Of a stretch of DNA of 64,000 nucleotides, positions 49,601 through 61,600 are shown piece after piece. The translations under genes were made by a program, and so were the position numbers. The notes below the pieces were generated by a model. That model was given only the letters and a program-made list of their open reading frames with translations, had not been told where the DNA came from and searched no databases. The number at the start of each line of letters is the position of its first letter. Position 1 is the first letter of the stretch. Source of the stretch: Platycnemis pennipes (Eukaryota; Arthropoda; Insecta; Odonata; Platycnemididae); the NCBI GenBank assembly GCA_933228895.1, contig OW121848.1, positions 99,715,470-99,779,469 of the forward strand, given 5' to 3'.

Positions 49601-52600
49601 AAGACTAGTTCCTAAACTCTCCTCGAGAATAGTACAAGCTCCACTCTTCAGGCCTGTATTGGCTGCTGTTTCAAATGCTAGAGCCTGCACATTTTGTCTG
49701 AGTACAATTTATTAAGTTTTCTTTCAATCACATTAATTCTTTGAGTATGAATTCTCGCAATACCCCAAATTTACAGTGCATCCTCAACAATCGCTCTTAT
49801 TCCTTTTTTTAAGCCCAAATTTTGGTTAATGGTTTTGGTTTGGTTCGGTGGTGGAAAACAAGTCGTTGCAACATGTTTCGTTTTGACGGAAGTCTAGATT
49901 TGGGCAGTGACTCAGTAGGCTTTACAACTTCAGTGGAAGGTCTAGTAGTTAAGGTAGCCATGGCTCTATATCTGCCTGCAACCAAGAGATTGGTGTAAGA
50001 TCTACCATATTAACCTTAGCAAACATGCGCTCCAAAAGGTAGGTTAGGTAGGTCTGGTAGGTACTCGATATGTCAATTTAAATATTTATTACTCTACCTT
50101 TATATTGTGTGATTTATTCTAAAATCTAGGTATTATTAATTATATACCCCTTGGTTTTTTGTAATGTGCATGTATGTGCAAGTATGAGCAATGCATTTCA
50201 AATTAGTTAGAACAAATTTTTTGACTATGTTTCCAAGGAGTACATAAGTAACAACATACAACATGCTAAACAAAATTAACCTAAATCTAGTATTATTCAG
50301 TTGTGAAATATCTAGATGTACTTTAATATTTACTTAACAAGTGTAACAAGTTGAAATGCAATTAATAACAATTCAATATTCAGAAGATAAATAAACAATA
50401 CACAGCTTTTGCTGAAACCAACATAGCACTGTTACTACTACTAAGGCTCTCCATAGGAGGGGATCTCAGTGATCACCGCCATTTTTTGCCTTAGAAAATA
50501 GACTGACCATAGAATAGAGATTTACAAAGTATGACAATGACACTGACAGCTGGCACAGAATGGCTGGCTGTTAGTTTGATGAGAATACCTTGGTAATACT
50601 ATAGGTTCTCTTCTGCTACTGCTTTCTAGTGTTGTTCTATGGAAATATTTTCTCAGTAAACACTGGAACGTGCTGCTGTTAACTATTGAGCAATGATATA
50701 ACTAAGTAAAACTTCGTATCTATTTACAGTACATTGGAATAGTCCAGTAATATTCTAATATGAACCTGTAAATGGCAAACTTTTAGGAGTGATTACTAAA
50801 AAAATGCTTATTTCTTCAAAACGTTCAAATCATAGGGACCCCTAAACATCATCTTATTGATCCAAATTTCGGCATGGTATTTCAGTTTACCTAGTGGAAC
50901 AAGGGCAGCAATGTGGAGATGAACATTTTTAACTTTTATTTTTTTCTTGCGATTTTGGACCACCTTAGTGTGCATACACCGTGAAAAAAGCGTAAATTGG
51001 GACTCAAAAGCATGCAGAAAGCGTGATAGACACTGTGACGGTACAGTATGCGCACAGTGTTTGTATACTGTGTCCACAGTGTGCGTACACTGTGACTAAT
51101 AGCCTTGTACAGTGTGCAGAACATTGTTGTCACACTGTCCATCACGCTTTGAAGGGAGCACACTGTGCGCACAGTGTACATACACTGTGACTAATACACT
51201 TGCACAGTGTGATATGCATTGTTGTCACACTGTCTGTCATGGTTTATTTTCACCAGGGAAGTATGCTATGTCATAAGTCTGTAAAAAAAACTTAATTCCA
51301 CTGATGCCTTATTTATTGCTTTGCATGAGTCAAGGAAAAGTGATGTTTCATCAGAAATATGATGAAATCTTACCAATCTCTGTATGAAAATTTTGTACAA
51401 AGTGTGTAAGTGTGGTAGTTTTATTTTTTAACCTTTATCTGATGTTTGAATCTGGGTGATGTCCAAGACTAGTATCTGATTTAATATTCTATAAATTAGT
51501 ATTTTTTTTGGAAACCACCAAAATTATTATTGATGTATTGTATGAATTGCCTTGCCTTTCAAAGCTAGTCGTTTGGTTGGTCACTTTTGGTATATTTCCA
51601 ACAATTTTATTTGAACACATATTTTAAGCCCTTTCCTCTTGGGTCTTGACTGACACTAATATTTCTTTGATTTTTAGTTCACTTCTTATTTATTATTTGC
51701 ATATACATGCATTTTTTTTGGTCCCATACTTCCTAATCCACTGTTATGTGTGGAAAATATATTTTAAGTAATTTATTTTATGAGTAGTTCTCACCTTTAC
51801 ATCAGGGGCTAATTAAAAATTAATTTTTGAGAGGGCTGCCTATGTTGGGACTGACAAAATTCAAGTGCATAGGTGTAAATATGGGGGGTCGTGGTGGCCT
51901 AGTGGGTAGAGCACTAGCTACCTATGGGAGGGTCCCGGGTTCAAATCCTGGGCAAAGGCCTTTCTGGACACACCCATCTATAATCCTCACAATTCGATTT
52001 TCTGCATGTCAGAACTTCGTAGGGAATCGCAGGTGGCCCAGGGAAAGAAACTGGCCCCCCTACCCTGAATGTGTGAATTTCACATGCCATTGGCTTAGTA
52101 CGGGGTGAGCTCTACTCCCACCTACCTTTGGGTTGAATCAATGAGTGAGTGAGGTTTAAATTAGAGATGGATGGATCGGATCCTTCAATCCACGGATCTT
52201 TCATTTTACTCGGTTCCGGATTCGGAGTACAATCGGATCCGGATCTTAGATTTTAAATTATCACAGCTTAGCGATTGAAGCGCCCCGTGAACGGAATGTA
52301 GGTATAATATTAACGAGAAGAGGGTGTGTAACTCAGGTCATGAAATTAGATGAAAATGTTCCCGTGCAACTGGAAGCAAAATAAAGAAATATGACTTTTT
52401 TCCCCATTACCCCGGTATTGCGGGAAAAAATATGTAGGATGTCGCGTGGGTAGCCTACATTCACCGGGATCAGGTGGACAACGAGAGTTAGTGTACTGGT
52501 CGAAGTACGATCCCTATCGCAGTTTAATTTTTCTTTCAGTCATTGCATCGAAAATGTTATCATCTTCAATTTCAAACTTTACATCTGAATACTCACTTTA

Positions 52601-55600
52601 TTATACTTTTGTTGTTTAAATTAGATTTACGAATGTACCATTAATAAATTAGGGATGGTCGGGTTGGGTCCACGGGTCTTTCATTTCATTCGCTACTCAA
52701 ATCATATCTGAAGACAGTAAAAATTCGGATCCAGGTCGGAGATTTTAAAATTTCGCGGCTTAGTGATCGATGCGCCCCGTGAATGGAATGTACGTATGGT
52801 AGATGCTGACAAGGAGAGGTTGTGTATTTGGTCACGAAAGGAGAAGATTTATCCTGTGCCACAAAAACAAAATTAAAAAAATACTCGTCGTGACTTTTCT
52901 ACATGGGTCCGGATGTGCGAGAAAACAATAAAGCAAAATGTTATGCAGGTCACCTACATTCGCCAGATTCCGGTGAACCTATGATAGCGTAGTTGTTAAA
53001 AATGAGGGCTAGTGTACTGCCGGTCACGAGTCCGATCCTTAACACTGCCTAGAAATACAAGCAATGCTGTATTCCTAGGGTAATGCAAGTAGGCAGTTAA
53101 AAAAGTATCAGAAATTTCATGTCAATTTATAATTCAAAAAATAATAAAATTTGGCATTAGTGAAATGATTGGAAAAATTTTTTATTGCAGAATTAAACCG
53201 TGGAATCATTGCGTTAATGTTACAATGTATTTTTGAGTTACATATTTCTAAATCTAGTTTAAACAATAGAAGTATAAAAAAGTCAGTATCCACGCACATG
53301 GTTGGAAATGAAGGATTATAAAGTTTTTGATTCAATGGCTGAAAGAAAAATTTTAAACAACGATTAAGCATCGAAGAATTAACGTTAACGTTAAGAATCG
53401 AACTTCATAACCTGCAGTCCACTATCTCACTCTGCTATTGTCGGCTTACCTGGTTTTGGAAAATCAGGCTAGGTGGTACTCAGAGAAAACATGTCTTTCT
53501 TTTTTCTTGCAAACCTGGGCCAGTGGAGAAAAAATCCGAGACTTTTTTAAATTTTGCTTATAGTACTATAGCAAGATGTTCCACAGAGAAAAAATCATTC
53601 ACCTTGACCGTGACTCGAACCCAGACCCCCTGATTTCCTGCCAGGTGCTCTACCAGTTGAGCTACCAAGATGTCCTCTTTCTCCGTGGAAATCAACGAGG
53701 CTGTCAATCGCGGTCTTGAATTCGTTCTAAGTTACTTATCGTAGCATGAAAAGAAGGCTAATCTCATATCAAGATCAGAATTACGCAACCTCTCCTTAGG
53801 AGTAGAAAATTCTCAAATTTCACTTTAAAGGTTATTTATAAGACATTGCAAAATTAATAGTTTAGCAGCTTGAAATAGAGTAATTTTTTCATCTTAAAAA
53901 TGTAATTCCTGAATATTCCATAAATGGGATCTCTTGGCTGCATTAAAAATTTTTTGTGTTTCTAAAACAGAATTTGAAAGCATTCAAGGATTTGATTAAT
54001 AATTGGAAAATAATTCCTTTATTAATAAAAATGAACTTATAATGTTTCTTTTAACTGCACTCTAAAGAATAGTTGTACAGGTTTCAAAAATGTATTGCGT
54101 GATGAGTATGTGATAAGGAAGGTGATCTTTATATTAGAAGTAATAAGATGTAGTTATTGCATCCTTAAATCTTGATCCAGGAAAATATTATCCACATAGA
54201 TGATAGGAAGTTGAGTTTTTCTACAGTAAATTTTTTTTTGTTAATTCTATTGTTGCTGTATTTATATATTTATTAAAAATCTAGGATTTGGAAATCAATG
54301 AAATTCAGAATCGAGTATCTGAAACTAAGGATCCGAAACTGAGATAAAGATCCGAAACCCAGGCAAGGATCTGGTTCTGGATCCAACAAAACACCTGGAT
54401 CAGTCCATCACTAGTTTAAATAGCTGTGAGCTTGGAAGGGCAACACCAATTGAATGGGATAATCATTTGGGAAAGTCATTGAATAATGTAATATCTATTG
54501 ATGATGTGTTGATTATCATGGTGGTACTCAGAGAAAGACCAATTTTTCCCAATAGTGTTTTGATATTTGTGTAGGTTCAGTGATGAGGTTGTATGAAGCC
54601 TAACTATAAACTATGTATGTAAAACCTTTTGGCTTTCAGCGAGTGCAGTAAGATAAAGTTCACTTTTGATGGAAATGTTGTTACAACTTGATTATTCTTA
54701 AATTTTAGTCTTTTTTTAGATGCATGAAAATGTTGCACATACTTGGTTGAGCATAGATAACTCTGAGTCAATGGCAGTGTTTTAATACAGTATAAGCCCA
54801 TTATAGTGAGTACGGCATATAGCGAGAATCTCGCAATAACAAGTGATTGGCAATGTATCATCGAAAGGCCCATGATTAACATGTAAAAGAAAACGGATAT
54901 AGTGAGGCCAAAAGGCTCCTGCCACAGTATACACTCGGTATCACAAGCGATATTTGCTAATGAAGCGATATTTGGTGATGCACTAAAAAGTACAAATTAA
55001 CGCATGGTATTTATCTTTAGTGGCATTATTAGTCAATTACAAATTAGAATACAGGATTTGTGCCATCTCTACATTATTTAAAGTCCAATCAATTACAGGC
55101 ACTGATGATTTACCCTTGGGTACCTTGCGAACACACGGACTTTTCAGTTCTTTTGTTAATCCAAGTACTACACATAGCGGAAAGGGTGGAAGATGAACAA
55201 GCTGAATAGCCTCTAGCCAATCACACGACTGCGTAGAGTGGTGGTGTGCATAATGGGGGGAGTTCAGCCGGCCTGCCTTCTCCCTTCCACATTCACCCGC
55301 TCGTTCCTGCCACTCCGCCCGCCCGCTAGTTCCCGCCCCTTCGCCCGCCCACTTGTTCCTGCCCCTAGACTGAAGGAGACGATGCTTGAATCATTTTTCA
55401 GCTGGGAATAGAAATTTAAAATACTGTGCTGTTAAAGAAGAAACTGTTTCCGGGGTAACTTGGTGGAATTTTTCCATAATGGAGTTAGTTTTTCTCTTCT
55501 CCACTGTGCTGATAATGTGAAGCGTGTGTATGTATGATACTAAAGGTACGACGTTTGTTTTGTTATGCTTTTAATTCTCATGACCCTCGTGATGAAGTCG

Positions 55601-58600
55601 TCAAAGTTTTCTGTTGACAAAGAACTATTTATTTCCTTATAATTTTACGATTCACTTATCCTGGTATCTATTATTTTTTCCTCATCATCATCATTGGTCA
55701 ACAATCCTAGGATTGGTTCGATGGAACTTTTCACTCAATTCTTCTATCGGCCAATCTTTTCATTGTGTCGTTATTCTTCTCTTTTACATCCCTCACTACC
55801 TGTTCCATGTATCTCATCTGAGGCCTGTCTTTTCCAATCTTCCCGATCACTTTTCCCTCGGCGATTGTCTTCATCAGACTGTTGTGTCTGTTTTTTCCTG
55901 TTAGCAGAAGTAATGGAAATAGGTACTTATGTTTTCTGGTACATTTGTTAATTTGTGCATATTTTTCAATGTTTTCATAAATATTGCCAGGGCCAATGTT
56001 ATACGAATAGTTAAAATTTATCCTGTTTCACAAGTTTTTATTTTATGATTCCTGAATTCACGGATATATACAATTTTGGGTGAATGCATCGATAATTCTC
56101 AGCAATAGTATTTCACGGGAGTTACCTCCGTATGCTCTAGATTTTCCAGATGGCAGCACTAGTACAACACATGATGTTCAGCGCAACCAACAGAGGCATT
56201 TGCTTCTGTAAATAAAAACTCGCTGCAACTAATTTTCGAGAGATAACAATGTGAATATTAGGAATGGCTAGGAATAGGTAATTACACAAGAAAGATTTTT
56301 GGCCACTCTGCCACTCTGAAGAAGAAATAGAAGAAATGTATGGGCAACTGGAAGAGGTCCTAGACACAGTAAAAGGAAAGGAGAACCTAATAGTTATGGG
56401 AGATTGGAATGCAGTGGTAGGAGAGGTCCGAGAAGGAAGTAGCATGAGTGAGTTCGGTTTGGGAAAAAGAAATGCCACTGGAGGAAGGCTGGTAGAGTTC
56501 TGTAAAGAAAAGAACATGGTAATAGCTAACACCATCTTCGGGAAATTTCAGTGAAGAAGATATACATGGAAGATGCCGGGGGACAGGACCATAACCTGGT
56601 GATCATGGACAGCTGCGTGTGATACAAGAAGGTGAAGAGAATTACGAAGGAATCGAGATGGAACACGAAGACACTGGATGAAAAAGAAGCAAGAGAAAGG
56701 TTTACCTCAGCCATCGATTCAAAACTAGAAGTGAAGGAGACAACCATTACGGGAAGATGGGATGAAATAAAGATGATCATTACAGAGGTAGGAGATGAGC
56801 AACTTGTGAGTAAAGAGATAGAAACAAAATGAACGACGACCCAAATAAGAGACCTCATAGTGGAAAGAAGAAAATACAAGAACCCAAGAAATGAAACTGT
56901 GGAGGCCCAAAATAAGAAGTTGAGAAACCAAGTTAATAGAGAGTGCAAGAAAGCCAAGGAAGAATACATAAATAGAAAAATGCTGCGAATAAATAAATAA
57001 CAACATAATGAAAGGAAATGCAGAAATGGTTTATAAACTGGTGTAGAGACAATTCAGAGAAAGGAAAACAAGATCCCACAACATAAGGCACTCGAATCGG
57101 AAGATACTCAAAGAACAGGAGGAAGTAGGGAATAGATGGAAGCAATACATCGAAGAGCTCTACCAAGCACCCAAACCACTGGAAGCTGACTTAACGGAAG
57201 AAGAAATCAGGGAGGATGAAGATGAATGGGGGCCGAGATACTGAGAAGTGAATTTGACAGAGTCATGATAGACCTAAGGAACAACAAGGCACCGGGAAGG
57301 GACAAAATAAATGGAAAAATCATCAAGGCACTCGGGGGTCAAAGCAAAAGATACCCTCTTCGGAATAATCAAAGATGGTTATGACGGTGGAGGACTACCA
57401 GAGGACTTCCAGAAGAGTGAAATGATCGCAATCCCTAAGAAGCCAAGGACAGAGAAATGCGAAGAGCACAGAACATTGAGCCTGGTGTCACACTCATCGA
57501 AAATACTTACTAGGATAATTAACAGAAGAATGGAAGGAAAGATCAAAGGTAATCTTTCAGAAAGTCACTTCAGATTCAGGAAAAACTGATGAGCTAGGGA
57601 GGCAATACTCAGCTTAAGGATACTGGCCGAGGAAATGATACACGTAAACTAGCCGTTGTATGTGGCATTCGTGGACTTGGAAAAGACCTTTGACAATGTC
57701 GAATGGAATAAGATGTTCAAGATACTGGAAGAAATTGGAATAGACTACAAGGATAGAAGAATAATCTATAGCCTATATATCTATAGTCTATCTAAGAAGA
57801 ATAATATTGGTATCAAGGTGAATGGTGAAGAAATAAACATGCTAAGGTTTACTGATGACATCACAGTTGTAGCAGAAAGTCAAGAGGACCCGCAGGCATC
57901 CCTGACCACAATGGACCAAGTACTTCAAGAATATAATATGAGCATCAACAAGAAGAAAATTAAAATCCTAGTGTGCAGAAGAAAGAAGCTTATGGCAAAT
58001 ATCACAATTTGAGGAGTGAAATTGGAACAAGTGGAGAGCTTCATCTACCTTGGCAGCACTATAACTTGGGATGGAAGAAGCTCGACGGACATCAAGCGGA
58101 GAATAGCACAAGCTAAGGTGGCATTTATGAAGAAGAGATAACTACTATGCTCAAAGAACCTATGGCTGCAAACAAGGAAGCACTTCATCAAAACATTCTT
58201 ATGGAGTGTGGCACTATATGGATCAGAGACATGGAACATCGGGAAAGCAGACCAAGGAAGAATTGAAGTCTTCGAAACATGGTGCTGGAGGAGAATGTTG
58301 AAGATTAAATGGATAGATAAAGTGAGGAAAGAAGAGGTGTACAGAAGAACAGTTGAAGAAAGGACAATATGGAAAACCCTACGGCAAAGAAGAACCATAT
58401 GGATTGGACATACTTTGAGGCACAATGAATTAGTTAGAAATATAATAGAAGGGAAGGTCCTGCGAGGAAGACCAAGGGGCAAATATATAAGGTGAAAGAG
58501 AAAACATACCAGGGTGTGAGGGAATTAACACTGAATAGGGCAGAATGGAGGGCTGCAGTAAACCAATCCTAGGATTGATATACTGATGATGATGATTTTC

Positions 58601-61600
58601 GACCGCCGAAAAATGCCTTATTTCAGCGAATCATTACAACTTTCCTAACCAATGGACATTCCGCTTAGCACTTGAAGACTTCAGCAAAGCGTAAATTATT
58701 GTTTTGGAAGGTTTAATTTGCTAAATGGTCGATGAATATGCAATTGTGTCCAAAAACAGCTCTTCTACCTGTTTCTAATAGCATGGTAACGAAAGAAAAA
58801 CGGAAAGTATGAACAACTGTGGGAAATGAGAGGCTCAATCCAGCACCTTCGGGTATAACGAGCACTCGCTATAGCGAGTGATTTCCCGGCCATTGTAAGC
58901 ACTCGTTATACCGAGCTTCCACTGTACTTTGCTCAGGTAGAGAGGTTAGGATGTTACTATTCATTATTCCTGTCTCAGAAGCCTTTAGAAGAGTTCTTAT
59001 TAAAAGGAAGCATCTCACCCACCGACAAGGAATAGTTCTACAGAAAATTCTGCAATGTATCATGGCATTTTGAAGGCGAGGACCTTTAAATCTGGGAAGA
59101 GTCAGAAATCAGACTGGCAAAACTGGGGCCTACAGGGGTCTTTGAAGAACGGAGGGTGTGGATTTTCCCTCCATTCTCACAACATCCAGCAGCCCCTCCT
59201 TTCTTCTATATCCATTATAAAAATATCATTCTTAGCCGACGTCTTAAAATTCTAAGGTAATTCATCACTTTGTAAATTGCATTGATGTTAATGATCTATT
59301 TAATGTGTTGTTGTACCCTAACATAATTTTCATTGTGTAGCCCTGAGGATGGAAGTATTAAATTCTGAAATGTGGCTAAGAATGATAATTTTATTTACCA
59401 CTGACCTAAATTCGCTAATTTGGATGGATTCAGAAAGAGGTTGATAAGAAGAACACTATATCCATGTAGCTGCATCTCCCAGAATCTGACATAATGTTTG
59501 AAGTGAGGGGGTAAACCTTTCCTCCTCGCCTGGGGTAAACCCCCACCACTGACTCACAACGTTGTTTTAAACACTGATGACAACATTTTGGAAAGCATTG
59601 ACGTTAGGTATCTTTATCGTCTGCCTACCACAGCCGAACATATCTTCTTCTGATATCACAATGTATGTTTTCTGAATCCAACAGTGGTTTTGAGAACACT
59701 TAGGTCATCAAGCTAAAAATTAAATCTAAACGTCCCTCCATCATAGTACAATAGGAGGTTTTTTTGAATTGTAAACTCTAATTGCCTTCTATATGCCCAT
59801 ACCTTATACCAGTCAGTCTTTTGTACAATATGCTCTCCCATGCACCCTTTCCAAGCTGACCTATTGACATCCTAATCTTTCGTTGACTGCTTAGGTCTGA
59901 ATGAGTCCTCCTGTCCCACGGTCATCCCTAAGCTATGGAAATGGTGCACATGGCCCCCCAAGATAATATGCTGGTCTAAACGAAAGGGAAGGGAAACATC
60001 GTAACTCTCACTGCCATTATCCATATCTCTTGTTGTCTTTCCTAGACGAAATGAAGCTCGTCCCTAAGGGGGCCTTGGAGAAACTAGGCATCAGTGACAG
60101 GATGTGTTTACGTTGACAGTAAGGTCATCACATTTTCATCTATGAGCTGAATATACTCTCCCTTATCCTCCCAATGGAATGGAATGGAAAATAATCTCTG
60201 CTTATAATTTCAAGAGATAGAGATGAAGGTCAATTGCTTATTTCCCAAAAAAGTGTAGAATAGATGCGTTAAATGAATATGCGATATCTTTAAAAAAAAA
60301 AGATGTACCTAAAGCATTAGCAATTTAGATCAAAAGAAAGAGTAAGGTTTATTGTATCAGTATGGAAAAAACTATTGCATTAAAATAGTATTTAATTCCT
60401 CAAAAAGCATACCATAACATAGCGTGAGACAATTGTGCATAGGATGTAGGACGGCAACATGGAAAGTTTAAAGTGGTCGGTGCCCTGCACATAGGATGAC
60501 GTTGAAGGGTTAAAGTCTAGTTGTCACATGTAGCATCTGATCTAACTCATTAGGCATATTATTAGAGACAATACTGCAATGGTCAAATGGGGATATCAGC
60601 ATGGCTATTAACATTTATAGTTGTGAGTAAATGTTTTTGAAGCTTGAGTTGATGTAGAGTTATATTAGCATTATAACAGATATCATTAACATGTCACTTC
60701 CACGACAGATTGCTAAGAAGGAAGAGTACAAGATTATGAACAGAATTGCTGTAAGGGAAAGTAGGGTAAAACCAGGTAGGTGCCAAGCAATAAAAGTAAA
60801 CAAGTGATGTGGGATTGCAACTCTGTTGTACAGGTGATTCCCTGTGGTTTCGAATCCTTTGATCTCAATATTGATGTCCACTGTGAAATGCATATGCTCG
60901 GTTACTGTAGATAGAGTTATGATTATGCTCGATCATAAGGTGTGTGCTTGGCATTTCTCTCATATCGTCATCATCAGTCAACAATCCTAGGATTGGTTTG
61001 ACGCAGCCCTCCACTCAATTATTCAATCAGCCAACCTCTTCATATGAATGAAATTTTTCTCTTTTGCATCCTTCTAAACTTCTTCTATACATCTCATACA
61101 AGGCCTGCCTTTTACATTCTTCCCCTTCACTTTTCCCTCGACAATTATCTTCAATAGGCCTTCTCTCATGTACCTGTGTCCAAAAGATTTTTTGCTCTTA
61201 TCTAGAAAACTATACATCCATTCCATCCCAGCTTTACATTTCTTGTCATTGACAGAAAGTGGGATATTGTTTTTCTCAGCTAATTCAAAGGCACGTTTTT
61301 GTGAGTCAGTCAATGTGAGACAAATAAACCTCAGGAAGCAGACGTATTGAACCAGCTCCTACTTCTGAGCTCATAAGAAAACAGTTGAAAAATGCCCCAA
61401 CCTTTTAACTGCTTTGGTTTTGGGAGATTGCCATTGCGTGCTTTATCCTAATGTATAATGTAGATTGGGGTATCTTATATGCATTATTGGCTCTTTTGTA
61501 TCTGATCTTTTGTGACAACACTCCTCAATAACACTGCTCATGCTCTCCTACTTTGCCTGGCCAGTCTTCCACTGTTTATAATAGGCATAAATTTATTCTA

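Larger units (their letters stand above)
48489..51258. mobile_element. Foldback element, copy 2, interrupted
   Basis: The same family and ends as copy 1 (CCCTGGTGAAAATAAAC at 48489; inverse ending 51258). Split after AGTGTGCAT by a hAT-like element (48580-50967). The two halves together would be about 375 bp. Confidence 0.85.
54788..58924. mobile_element. Pogo/Tigger-like element, copy B, split by a LINE
   Basis: The left end CAGTATAAGCCCATTATAG and the right end (inverse of CAGTGGAAGCTCGGTATAAC) resemble copy A at 17911. TA flanks both sides (54786-54787, 58925-58926). Terminal TATAGCGAG motifs are shared with copy A. The middle holds two LINE pieces (55680-55900 and 56290-58598). Confidence 0.78.

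Noticed and set aside
51882..51960. Possible tRNA gene
   Set aside because: A and B boxes only; the sequence continues into a body with a (TGAG) tail, as in SINEs.
53575..53700. Possible minus-strand tRNA gene
   Set aside because: A and B boxes are good, but the acceptor and anticodon stems do not close and a SINE-like body follows; called a SINE.
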